Origin: Paraburkholderia bannensis
GTDB lineage: Bacteria > Pseudomonadota > Gammaproteobacteria > Burkholderiales > Burkholderiaceae
Assembly: GCF_014200455.1 (NCBI RefSeq)
Contig: NZ_JACHBW010000030.1
Location: forward strand, 1-61,578
Length of the DNA stretch: 61,578 nt
Reading direction: 5' to 3'
Under the pieces are notes generated by a model. The model worked only from the letters and a program-made list of their open reading frames with translations, had not been told where the DNA came from and did not search any database. Made by a program: the position numbers and the translations under genes. Positions 45,746 to 53,766 of this stretch are shown in pieces; positions within the stretch are counted from its first letter, which is position 1; the number at the start of each line of letters is the position of its first letter.

Positions 45746-48083
45746 GATGAGCTCCCGTGGCGCCGATGATGGCGGCCTGATGAGTGGAATCGGGGCCGAC
45801 CGCCGCGGCGCGCGCGATCTTCACTGGCACGGATTTGTAGGAAGGGGTACGGCTTTTCGGATCAAACGCGTAGAGCGCCACGAGTGGATTCGCTTCCGGG
45901 TAATAGGCGCCGCAGCACCCGTCGGGCAGCGAATATTCGACCACCTTGAAACTGCGGATCACGCGCTCGATCCCGTCGGTGGACACCGCGAACACATCGA
46001 CCCGTTCGCCCGGATGCAAATCGCGCTTCTTCAATTCACGCGGGTTCATGAAGATGACGTCGCGCTGGCCAAACACGCCACGATAACGGTCCGAATGCGA
46101 GTACAGGGTCGTGTTGTACTGGTCGTGGCTGCGCATGGTGGTGAGCCACAGCGCATCGTGATCGCTTTGAACCGGGTCTTCGTCGAGTCCTTTGAAGACG
46201 AGGAAATTTGCGCGGCCGGTCGGAGTGGCCCAGACGCGTTCGCGAGCGCTCGAGGCGAGATGGAAGCCACCCGGCACACGAATGCGCTCGTTGTACGCCT
46301 GAAAGATCGGATAGACGATTTCGATCTTGTCGCGAATGCGGTCATAGCTCGCAACGAGATGCTCCCAGTCGACGTGTGAGTGGGGTCCCAGCGTCGCGCG
46401 CGCAATGCCGGCAACGATCGCCGGTTCGCTCTTGAGATGCGGCGATGCAGGTTCGTTGCGGCCGCTGGAGGCATGCACCATCGACATCGAATCTTCGACC
46501 GTAATCGACTGTGGACCGTCGGCCTGAATGTCGATCTCGGTTCGCCCGAGGCACGGCAGAATCAACGCCTCCTTGCCGTGTACCAGGTGACTGCGATTCA
46601 GTTTGGTGGCGATGTGAACGGTCAGGTCGAGCTTGCGAATCGCTGCCTGCACCCGAATCCAGTCTGGTACGGCGGCCGCGAAATTACCGCCGAGCGCCAT
46701 GAAGACTTTAGCTTCGCCTCGCATCATCGATTCGATCGTGGCGATCACGTCATGGCCGTGTGCCGCGGGCGCCTGGAAGCCGAAGGCTCGTTCGATCCCG
46801 TCGATCAAGGCCGCCGAGGGCTTCTCCGTGATGCCAACGGTGCGGTTGCCCTGCACGTTCGAATGTCCGCGCACAGGGCACACGCCGGCGCCCGGGCGGC
46901 CGATATTGCCGCGCAGCAGCGCCAGATTGGCGACTTGCTGAACATTCTCGGTGCCACGATGATGCTGCGTGAGTCCCATGCCGTACACGAGGATCACGTT
47001 CCTGGCCTTCATGTAGATGTCGGCGGCGTTGTGAATATCGGCGCTCGACAGGCCGCTTTGCTGCAGGATCGCGTCCCAGCTGGTCGCGCGCAGGTCGGCG
47101 AGCAGATCGTCGATGCCGTGCGTATGGCTCTCGATGAAATCGATATCGAGCACACGCGGCGCGTCGTCGGCGAGCGCTGCATCGTCGGCTTCGATGACAG
47201 CTTTCATCATGCCCTTGAGCACGGCGACATCCCCGCCCACTCGAACCTGATAGAGAAACGAGCTGATCTGCGTGAAGCCGAGCGTGGCCATTTCCATCGG
47301 ATTTTGCGGCGAGGCGAAGCGTTCCAGCGCTCGTTCGCGAAACGGATTGAACGACACGATCTTCGCGCCGCGCCGCGAGGCGCTATGCAGATCGCTCATC
47401 ATGCGCGGGCTGTTGGTGCCGGGATTCTGGCCGAAGATGAAAATCGCGTCGGCTTCTTCGAAGTCATCAAGCAGCACGGTGCCTTTGCCGACGCCGATCG
47501 ACTCGGGCAGGCCGACGCTGGTCGCCTCGTGACACATGTTCGAGCAGTCGGGAAAGTTGTTCGTGCCGAACTCGCGCACGAATATCTGGTAGAGAAACGC
47601 GGCTTCGTTCGACGCCCGTCCCGAGGTATAGAAGTCCGCCTGATCGGGGCTGTCGAGACCGTTCAGGTGCTTCGCGATCAGCGCGAAGGCGTCTTCCCAT
47701 TCAATCGCCCGATAGCGGTCGGAGGCTTCGTCGTAGGCCATCGGGTGGGTCAGACGGCCGGCCATTTCGAGGTCGTAGTCGTCCCAGGCCGTCAACTCCG
47801 AGACGCTGTGCGCGTCGAAGAAGTCTGGCGTACAGCGAAAGGCGGTGGCTTCCCACGCCACGGCCTTGGCCCCGTTCTCACAGAATTCGAATGACGACGT
47901 GTGCTTCGCATCCGGCCACGCGCAACCCGGACAGTCGAAACCTTCCGGCTGGTTCATGCGAAGAAGCGTTTTGGCGCCGGAGACGGCTACGCCCTGCAGC
48001 GCGAGCGCCTCGCCGGTCGCCTTCAGCGCACCCCAGCCGCCGGCGGGGTCGCTGTAGATGCGTATGGACTTTCGTTTGGGCAT
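45732..48083 (-). CDS. FdhF/YdeP-type molybdopterin oxidoreductase
   Basis: A 783-aa bis-molybdopterin enzyme of the formate dehydrogenase-like FdhF/YdeP family. It has the N-terminal DCPGCAWPD with Cys51/Cys54 and FCENGAKA with Cys68. The active-site region is FPDCSNMCHEA (Cys184), followed by FGQNPGTNSPRM and, at the C-terminus, a molybdopterin-dinucleotide binding domain (TMRSHDQYNTTLYSHSDRYR). No NADH-binding or separate Fe-S subunit gene is adjacent. E. coli YdeP is linked to acid resistance. Start ATG 48083 fits the family start (RKSIRIYSDPAGGW); a start at 48170 has no family match. First gene of the operon with the bd oxidase, overlapping cydA by 14 bases. Confidence 0.9.
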   Translation of the reverse strand: MPKRKSIRIYSDPAGGWGALKATGEALALQGVAVSGAKTLLRMNQPEGFDCPGCAWPDAKHTSSFEFCENGAKAVAWEATAFRCTPDFFDAHSVSELTAWDDYDLEMAGRLTHPMAYDEASDRYRAIEWEDAFALIAKHLNGLDSPDQADFYTSGRASNEAAFLYQIFVREFGTNNFPDCSNMCHEATSVGLPESIGVGKGTVLLDDFEEADAIFIFGQNPGTNSPRMMSDLHSASRRGAKIVSFNPFRERALERFASPQNPMEMATLGFTQISSFLYQVRVGGDVAVLKGMMKAVIEADDAALADDAPRVLDIDFIESHTHGIDDLLADLRATSWDAILQQSGLSSADIHNAADIYMKARNVILVYGMGLTQHHRGTENVQQVANLALLRGNIGRPGAGVCPVRGHSNVQGNRTVGITEKPSAALIDGIERAFGFQAPAAHGHDVIATIESMMRGEAKVFMALGGNFAAAVPDWIRVQAAIRKLDLTVHIATKLNRSHLVHGKEALILPCLGRTEIDIQADGPQSITVEDSMSMVHASSGRNEPASPHLKSEPAIVAGIARATLGPHSHVDWEHLVASYDRIRDKIEIVYPIFQAYNERIRVPGGFHLASSARERVWATPTGRANFLVFKGLDEDPVQSDHDALWLTTMRSHDQYNTTLYSHSDRYRGVFGQRDVIFMNPRELKKRDLHPGERVDVFAVSTDGIERVIRSFKVVEYSLPDGCCGAYYPEANPLVALYAFDPKSRTPSYKSVPVKIARAAAVGPDSTHQAAIIGATGAHHASQ

Positions 48084-48169
48084 AGCTCTTTCCCTAGTGT
48101 TTCGTTGAGGAACATGAGGTGGAAGCATCGGGCGTCGTAGAGAAAGGCTCTTGTTCAAATGCCCTTCCA

Positions 48170-48183
48170 TTTCAGATTCGCAC
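48170..48183 (-). promoter_or_regulatory. GTGCGAAT-N4-AA element, site 7 (FdhF-oxidase operon)
   Basis: The minus strand reads GTGCGAATCTGAAA, 87 bases before the FdhF start codon and pointing to it. Confidence 0.5.
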
Positions 48184-48414
48184 GCCGGATTCGACGCGCT
48201 TCATTGACATGGCGACGGTACATCGACGGTCCACGGGAGATACATCGCCTCACGCCGTGCATTTTCGAAACGTCGCAGGCGATTTCAGAAGTTCGGTGGT
48301 TCATGCCGGCAAATAATGGCTTCGCCCGGCGAGATCACGTGAAGTTGGCGCGGCGCCGCCGGGTTCCTCGCGATCCATAGCACGCCAACACCTGAGGCTC
48401 ACTGGAGTACCACC

Positions 48415-48894
48415 ATGCGATACCTGGACGATTCACACCGCGACTTCAATGGCAGCGATCTCGGGTTTGTGCCGGGCACCGAGCGGGCCGACGCAACCGA
48501 CTGGCGTATCCACGCCCCAGCGCCCGCCGAACCTGCCGACACGCCTGCGTTGGGACGGTGGACGCGCCGCGTCGTCATCGCGACCGCGATCTGGTCAGTC
48601 TTCGAGTTGCCGTTTGAAATGTGGGTCAGCCCCTCCACGCGCGAGGCGGTGGCCTGTGTTACGGCGAAGCTGCTATGGGTCGCTCTGGTGGGCTTTGTTC
48701 TCGCAGGTAGTCGCGTGGCGCGCATCGCCTACGCTTTTCTGTGCACGATCGGTCTGATGGCGGTGGCGTTCGGACTCCCCGCGGAATATCGGGTGTTTCC
48801 GCTGGGGTTCGTGCTGTCTTCAACGGAATGCGTGTTGAAAGCGACAGCGTTCGTATGCCTCATGTCAGCAGGTATCTACCCGGACGAGGACTGA
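48415..48894 (+). CDS. hypothetical four-helix membrane protein
   Basis: A 159-aa protein with a hydrophilic N-terminus (about 45 residues) and about four membrane helices (VVIATAIWSVFELPFEM, AKLLWVALVGFVLAG, IAYAFLCTIGLMAVAFGL, SSTECVLKATAFVCLMSAG). It is divergent from the FdhF operon, sharing its promoter region. The ATG at 48415 has ggag about 12 bases before it. No family recognised. Close spacing to the oxidase operon suggests an accessory membrane role, but this is inference. Confidence 0.65.
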   Translation: MRYLDDSHRDFNGSDLGFVPGTERADATDWRIHAPAPAEPADTPALGRWTRRVVIATAIWSVFELPFEMWVSPSTREAVACVTAKLLWVALVGFVLAGSRVARIAYAFLCTIGLMAVAFGLPAEYRVFPLGFVLSSTECVLKATAFVCLMSAGIYPDED

Positions 48895-48942
48895 TTGGCA
48901 AGCCGCTGCGGCAGCGCTGCTGTTTCTCCTTCGACGAGCGGC

Positions 48943-49200
48943 TCAGGCCGCTCGTGCCCTGTCTAATGCCATCAGCGCGCGCGTCATCGCATAGGCGCGG
49001 TGAACCGCGGCTTCGAACGCGCGTTCTTCGCCAAGACGTCTTCCGTCAACTTCGACCACCCAGCGTATCCCGTCGTGCGCACAGACGAGACGCCGATCGT
49101 GCATCAAATCCGCATACCAGCGCCAGACCTTCGGGTCCGCGATGGCTACCGTCGGCGCGGCCCGTTTCAGCATTGCCTGTCCCTGCGATTCGTTGATCAT
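48943..49200 (-). CDS. hypothetical 85-aa protein
   Basis: A small acidic-basic mixed protein (MINESQGQAMLKRAA at the start; Trp-rich middle KVWRWYADLMHD; Ala/Arg-rich helix at the end). The start is well supported: ggagg lies 7 bases before ATG 49200. I do not recognise a family. No signal peptide or membrane segment. Confidence 0.6.
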   Translation of the reverse strand: MINESQGQAMLKRAAPTVAIADPKVWRWYADLMHDRRLVCAHDGIRWVVEVDGRRLGEERAFEAAVHRAYAMTRALMALDRARAA

Positions 49201-49249
49201 GGAATACCTCCGGTGACTGACGTGTGGGCGGTTGAAGTTGAGAGACGGT

Positions 49250-49648
49250 TCACGTCCAGTTCTTCCAGTCTTGAATCTTCCTGTAGTAGCCGAACGTGCC
49301 CCTATCCCGATGCGGCATGCCCAGCCTGACGAAGCCGATCTGTGCCTGTCCCGGCCCCTTGTGCGCAGAGGTTCCGACGCATTGAAGCGGCCACGAAGAT
49401 TGCGTTGCCTGCTGAGATTGACGGTGAGATCCAGGCTGCGACTGAGGCGACGCAACAGCCGCATTGCCTGCCTCAATCGCAAACCGTTCGAGTGGCAACT
49501 GGGTGTCGCGGTCCACTCGGTTGAGCGCCTGCACGAAGCCAAGAGTGGGCGGCGGCCGCGACGCACCCCACACGGCGATTGCGACGCAGACAGCGGCGGC
49601 CACAGAGCCGCAGGCGGGTGGAAGCCAGATTACTTTTTTGGCCCGCAT
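49250..49648 (-). CDS. hypothetical protein with N-terminal membrane anchor/signal
   Basis: A 132-aa protein that begins MRAKKVIWLPPACGSVAAAV, a likely signal anchor, followed by a low-complexity, Gln/Ser/Pro-rich hydrophilic part. The start ATG 49648 has ggagaa 8 bases upstream. No family recognised. A GTGCGAAT element is 118 bases upstream, on the same strand. Confidence 0.55.
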   Translation of the reverse strand: MRAKKVIWLPPACGSVAAAVCVAIAVWGASRPPPTLGFVQALNRVDRDTQLPLERFAIEAGNAAVASPQSQPGSHRQSQQATQSSWPLQCVGTSAHKGPGQAQIGFVRLGMPHRDRGTFGYYRKIQDWKNWT

Positions 49649-50112
49649 GATGTGTTCTCCTGGCGCCGACCGCAATGGGCTGCGCAAGTTAATCGGTAGG
49701 TGACGGGTTTCCATGCCCAGTATCGTGTCGAGTCCTGGCACGATCTTTCACGGCAGCACGGTGGCTTGTCGATTCGCACGCAGGAAGCAGCCTCGGCGCA
49801 AACCCGCAGTTCAAGGGGGAAAGTCATGCCTGGCGGGCGATTCAGCCCGACGCATGAGAGCGTTATACATTGGTGTGATGCCGCGATGGCGGCTGAACGC
49901 AGCGAAGGCCGCCCTGGCGTGGGTTCGGCCCGCCATGGTCGCTATCGGGGGCGCCTTGAGGGTGGCCATCGTATCCCTATGGATAATAGTTTCGGATGAC
50001 TTTCCCAACTAATATGCCTTCAACGACGCGAAGCCCGCACCCTCCGCGTCGATGCAATAGATTAAGTCTCACGATGTGGCCGTCCCGCTAATTAACCAGG
50101 CGCGAGTGCAGC
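49649..50112. other. 464-bp intergenic region upstream of a STAND regulator
   Basis: Holds the promoters of two diverging genes and the GTGCGAAT site 6. A short plus-strand frame from ATG 49826 has a fair ribosome site (aaggggga) but gives a 57-residue peptide with no family match, so it is not called as a gene. Confidence 0.4.
49766..49779 (-). promoter_or_regulatory. GTGCGAAT-N4-AA element, site 6
   Basis: The minus strand reads GTGCGAATCGACAA and points to the small exported protein gene starting at 49648. Confidence 0.45.
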
Positions 50113-51618
50113 ATGATAAAGATCGGTCGAGTAACAGTGTCGCTGGAACAGCGTGAGGTGTATGTGGAGGACCGGCTGCTTCAGGTCGGATCCCGCGCCT
50201 TCGATATCCTCGAACTGCTGATCCGGGCAGAGGGACAAACGGTCACGAAAGACGAGATCCTTCGGCATGTGTGGCCTAAGTCGGTGGTGGAGGAAAACAA
50301 TATCCACGTGCAGCTATCGGCGGTCAGGAAGATTTTTGGTGCCGACAGCCAGGTGATTCGCACCATTTCCGGGCGAGGCTACCGATTGACAATTCCAGTC
50401 GTGACGCATGAGCCGGTGGGCTCGTGCGCAACTGCTCCGGCCGAACAGACGGTCGCCGCAAGTCTGAACGGCTTGCCGGTCTGCCACGCACCGTTGATCG
50501 GGCGCGATGAGGCAATTGCCGACATCACCCGCGCGCTGAAGGGCGCGCCGATCGTCACGCTGCTCGGCCCGGGCGGCATCGGCAAGACGCAACTCGGCAT
50601 TGCGGTGGCTCGCTCTATCGCGGCTGCGGCGGGCATGGACGTGTGCTTTATCACGCTGGCCTCGGTGGACAACGCGCAGAGCGTGGTCGGCACCGTCGCC
50701 GCAGCGCTAGGGGTAGGGCGCGCGGATGGCGACATCCCGCTTCAATCGCTGGTTGCCGCGATACGGGGTCGCAAGCTGCTGGTCTTGCTGGACAATTGTG
50801 AGCACGTGATCGAGTCGGCGGCAACCGTTTGCGAAACGCTCGTTCAGGCGAGCGCAGATCTCCGCATTCTGGCGACGAGCCGTGAACCGCTGCGCACGCG
50901 GGATGAAAAGTTCTACTGGGTCGCGCCGCTCGAGACGCCCGAGGTCCACGCGAGCGCACAGGAGATTCTCGCCTGCAGTTCGGTCAGGATGTTCCTGGCG
51001 CAGATGAACGCGCTCAACACAGTGGTCGAGCACGACCGCGGCAGTCTCGAGATGGTTGCGACGATCTGCCGCCGGCTCGACGGCGTGCCGCTAGCCCTCG
51101 AACTGGCGGCGGCGCGGGCGGCTGTCTTTGGTATTCGCAAGCTGGTCTCCGAACTCGACGACCGCTTCCAGTGCCTGACGGGCGGTCGCCGGACCGCGCC
51201 TGCGCGGCAGCAGAGCCTGGAGGCTGCGCTAGACTGGAGCTATCAGCTTCTCAGCGTGACGGAGCGTGTGGTGCTGCAGCGGCTCGGCGTTTTCGCGGTG
51301 AGATTTTCACTGGAGGCCGCGTGTGCCGTTGCCGCCTGCGGAAAGCTGTCGCGTAACGAAGTGACGGAAGCGATTGTAGGCCTCGCCTCTAAGTGTTTCC
51401 TCATGACGACCTTCGACAGCAAAACCAAGGAATACTTTTTGCTGGAAACAGCGCGCGAATATGCGTTGCGCAAGTTGTACGAATCGGACGAGGCGGACGA
51501 GGTGCTGGCGCGACAAGCGACCTGTCTGGCACCGGATTATGAGCAGCCGTATGGGCGGGTTTTCGGGGTTGCAGCGCTTGGCGTCGAGCCTTTGATAGAG
51601 GCCGTCGCGGGGCGATGA
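50113..51618 (+). CDS. winged-helix STAND ATPase regulator, short form (501 aa)
   Basis: A relative of the 996-aa protein at 26.2 kb. It has an N-terminal winged helix (residues 5-95, SRAFDILELLI, ISGRGYRLTIP), NTPase with Walker A GPGGIGKT (Lys158), Walker B LVLLDNCEHVI (Asp227), SREPLRTRDEK, RLDGVPLALELAAARA and LTGGRRTAPARQQSL. It ends about 50 residues after the ATPase-linked helical domain (ETAREYALRKLYESDE) and lacks the long TPR-like tail. This could be a naturally short or a truncated regulator. It is followed, 93 bases later, by a FixJ-type regulator. Confidence 0.85.
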   Translation: MIKIGRVTVSLEQREVYVEDRLLQVGSRAFDILELLIRAEGQTVTKDEILRHVWPKSVVEENNIHVQLSAVRKIFGADSQVIRTISGRGYRLTIPVVTHEPVGSCATAPAEQTVAASLNGLPVCHAPLIGRDEAIADITRALKGAPIVTLLGPGGIGKTQLGIAVARSIAAAAGMDVCFITLASVDNAQSVVGTVAAALGVGRADGDIPLQSLVAAIRGRKLLVLLDNCEHVIESAATVCETLVQASADLRILATSREPLRTRDEKFYWVAPLETPEVHASAQEILACSSVRMFLAQMNALNTVVEHDRGSLEMVATICRRLDGVPLALELAAARAAVFGIRKLVSELDDRFQCLTGGRRTAPARQQSLEAALDWSYQLLSVTERVVLQRLGVFAVRFSLEAACAVAACGKLSRNEVTEAIVGLASKCFLMTTFDSKTKEYFLLETAREYALRKLYESDEADEVLARQATCLAPDYEQPYGRVFGVAALGVEPLIEAVAGR

Positions 51619-51711
51619 GAGCGGGTTTGAACGCAGTCTGGAAGGGCACTTCCGGCATTGGGGCTCGTGTACCATGACGGCACTCGAATCGCATTTTTAG
51701 TGGAATCTGGA

Positions 51712-52338
51712 ATGCCTGTTCCTTCGGAACTCGAACCGATGGTATACGTGATTGACGACGAAGAAATGGTGCGTGATGCGCTCGTGCGCCTGTTGCGTTC
51801 GGCGGGCATCAACGCGAGAGGGTTTGCGTCGGCCACCGAGGTGTTGTCGCAAGAATGGCCGAGCGTGCCAATGTCCGTCGTGCTGGATATGAACCTGAAA
51901 TCCGCCAGTGGCTTCGACGTGCAAAGCCAGCTCGCGCAGAAGGGCGTGCAGGTGCCCATCATATTTCTGACCGGCCATGGGTCGATTCCGATGTCGGTGC
52001 GGGCGATCAAGGCGGGGGCGCATGAGTTTCTCACCAAGCCGATCGACGATGAAGAACTGCTCGGGGCAGTCAGGCGAGCACTGGCTCAGGACGAGGCCAA
52101 CCTCGCCGAGCGTGCGTTCAACGCGGACGTGCTGCAGCGAGCCGCATTGCTCACTCCGCGTGAAATGGAAGTGTTTGAACTCGCGGTGGAAGGCAGGATG
52201 ATCAAGCACATGGCGCACGAACTTGGCACGCAGGAGGTGACGGTGAAGGTTCACAAAGGGAGGGTGATGAGCAAGATGCAGGCAAAGACGCTCATCGATC
52301 TCGCCAGGATGTGGGAAGTGATACGCCGGACGCGATGA
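51712..52338 (+). CDS. FixJ-type response regulator
   Basis: A 208-aa regulator. The receiver has VIDDEEMVRDAL, phospho-Asp59 in VVLDMNL, TGHGSIPMSVRAIKAGAHEFLTKP with the conserved Lys, and a LuxR-type helix-turn-helix at about 140-200 (LTPREMEVFELAVEGRMIKHMAHELGT). It has no adjacent histidine kinase gene. The start could also be ATG 51739 or a TTG at 51658; 51712 is chosen because it adds a short lead before the conserved receiver start. Its kinase partner may be the hybrid at 1.2 kb or the kinase at 37.5 kb. Confidence 0.88.
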   Translation: MPVPSELEPMVYVIDDEEMVRDALVRLLRSAGINARGFASATEVLSQEWPSVPMSVVLDMNLKSASGFDVQSQLAQKGVQVPIIFLTGHGSIPMSVRAIKAGAHEFLTKPIDDEELLGAVRRALAQDEANLAERAFNADVLQRAALLTPREMEVFELAVEGRMIKHMAHELGTQEVTVKVHKGRVMSKMQAKTLIDLARMWEVIRRTR

Positions 52339-52415
52339 GTATCCTGAAGCAGTAAGATATCGCTCCGGATATCTTTCTCTGTTGCTACGTCGGCGCAATT
52401 GGAGTATTGGCAGCT

Positions 52416-52790
52416 ATGAGTTTTGTTTGCATCGTCGACGATGACGCCTCGGTCCGCAGTGGTGTCGGGAATCTCCTTAAGTCCGTGGGTTATACGACTG
52501 TGACGTTTTCATCGGGCGAGGACTTCCTCGCTTCCTCGATGGTTGACGATGCGCTGTGCGTTTTGCTCGATATGCGAATGCAAGGCATGCAGGGCCTTGA
52601 AGTACAACGTCAACTGAACGCGGAACATAGAAATATTCCTGTGGTATTCATGTCGGCGCATGGCGACGACGACACAATACAGCGGGCCATGCAGCACGGT
52701 GCGGTCAGTTTTCTGCGCAAACCCTTTGCGGAAGAGGTGCTGCTTGATTCAATCGAACTTGCTATTGAACGCAAGACCGCGGCGGACTGA
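52416..52790 (+). CDS. stand-alone receiver-domain response regulator
   Basis: A 124-aa single receiver with the acidic triad VDDDAS, phospho-Asp52 in LLDMRMQG, FMSAHGDDD and LRKPF. No output domain. Start ATG 52416; a TTG nine bases upstream is also possible. It is the intact counterpart of the decayed receiver next to the giant hybrid kinase at 0.8 kb, sharing sequence and upstream bases. It may relay phosphate in that system. It follows the FixJ-type regulator by 77 bases. Confidence 0.88.
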   Translation: MSFVCIVDDDASVRSGVGNLLKSVGYTTVTFSSGEDFLASSMVDDALCVLLDMRMQGMQGLEVQRQLNAEHRNIPVVFMSAHGDDDTIQRAMQHGAVSFLRKPFAEEVLLDSIELAIERKTAAD

Positions 52791-53766
52791 GCACGCAATC
52801 GGCCGCTCCCAGCCATCCTTCCGGTTTTGGAGCATTCGGTGCGGTGCAGCAGGCGGCTGCAATTGCGCCGGTTGTAGCCAGGGCATTGTCAAACCATTGC
52901 TGGGGATCGGCACCCTGATCCAATTTTCTCGGAGTGCCGTTGTTAGGACGCGGCCTTGAAAAATAGGCGAGATAGCTCGTATGGCGCACTGCGATCGGCG
53001 CGTGCTCGCCTTCCGCGTTCAACTTCTCGAACGCATTGGCGCGCGTTGTCTGCGAAAGTCGATACTTCCTTGCCGGCCCGTCTGGCTCAAAGTTGACGAG
53101 CGACTTCGCCACCAGATCGGTAATGCCGTTGATCGCATCCACTACGGCGTAACTCTCGTCGCAAACCACTGCGCACATTGCATCGAAAGTAAAGGTGCCT
53201 CTGAACATTGCGAGACGCCGAAACAGTAACCGATTGCACGGACTCAGCGTGGAGAAGCTCCAGTCGAATACGGCGCGCAGGATTGATGGCCCGGTAAAGC
53301 GGTCCGGTAACCTCCCGTTAGTAAAGCAAAACGGCCGCGCAAACAGTGATGGACGCCAGCTACGCGGAGGGCTGCGACTCGTGCCGCAGCCAGTTGATCT
53401 CGCCGACGAGATGCACGTCCTCTCCGACAGCGTCCAGATCTCCTCGAAATCTCTTGCTGCGCTGTAAGAAAGCGTGACCGCTGAACAACGCAAAATCTCC
53501 GTAACTGTCGAACCCGGAGGCGGGACATCGAGTGGCTCGACCCTGTAGATCGTTTCCGGCATAACGCGAAGTGATACGCGGCTCGTCACAAGCACATACA
53601 GAGGCCCGATTTTTGTCACGAGCGTTTCGACAATCGGCGCAACAGCGTCGACCACGTGCCCGGCGTTATCAAGCACAACCAGGATGCATTTGCCGGAGAG
53701 CGCTGCAACGGACGTGGCCATAGTGCCTCGGCCTGTGCCGCTATGAAACCTTATAGCGAGCTTCAC
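52762..53766 (-). pseudogene. decayed second copy of a winged-helix STAND ATPase regulator
   Basis: A 334-codon open frame starts within the middle of the STAND domain (LVVLDNAGHVVDAVAPIVETL, YRVEPLDVPPPGS), with no winged helix or Walker A. Between residues about 110 and 165 the frame is shifted (the block LTGGYRTALPGHQS appears in another frame), then returns to FDWSFSTLSPCNRLLFRRLAM and LVAKSLVNFEPDGPARKYRL. It matches the intact neighbour (53763-55598) throughout, so it is a tandem duplicate that lost its 5' third and suffered indels. It overlaps the receiver gene's tail by 29 bases and the intact copy's end by 4. Confidence 0.8.

Noticed and set aside
46380..47894. 504-codon plus-strand open frame
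   Set aside because: It lies fully inside the FdhF-like gene on the opposite strand, is Arg/His/Val-rich and shows no family pattern; it is a shadow of high-GC codon usage.
49713..50012. Short plus-strand frames around 49.7-50.0 kb
   Set aside because: Weak start signals and no conserved pattern; one has a fair ribosome site at 49826 but encodes an improbable peptide.
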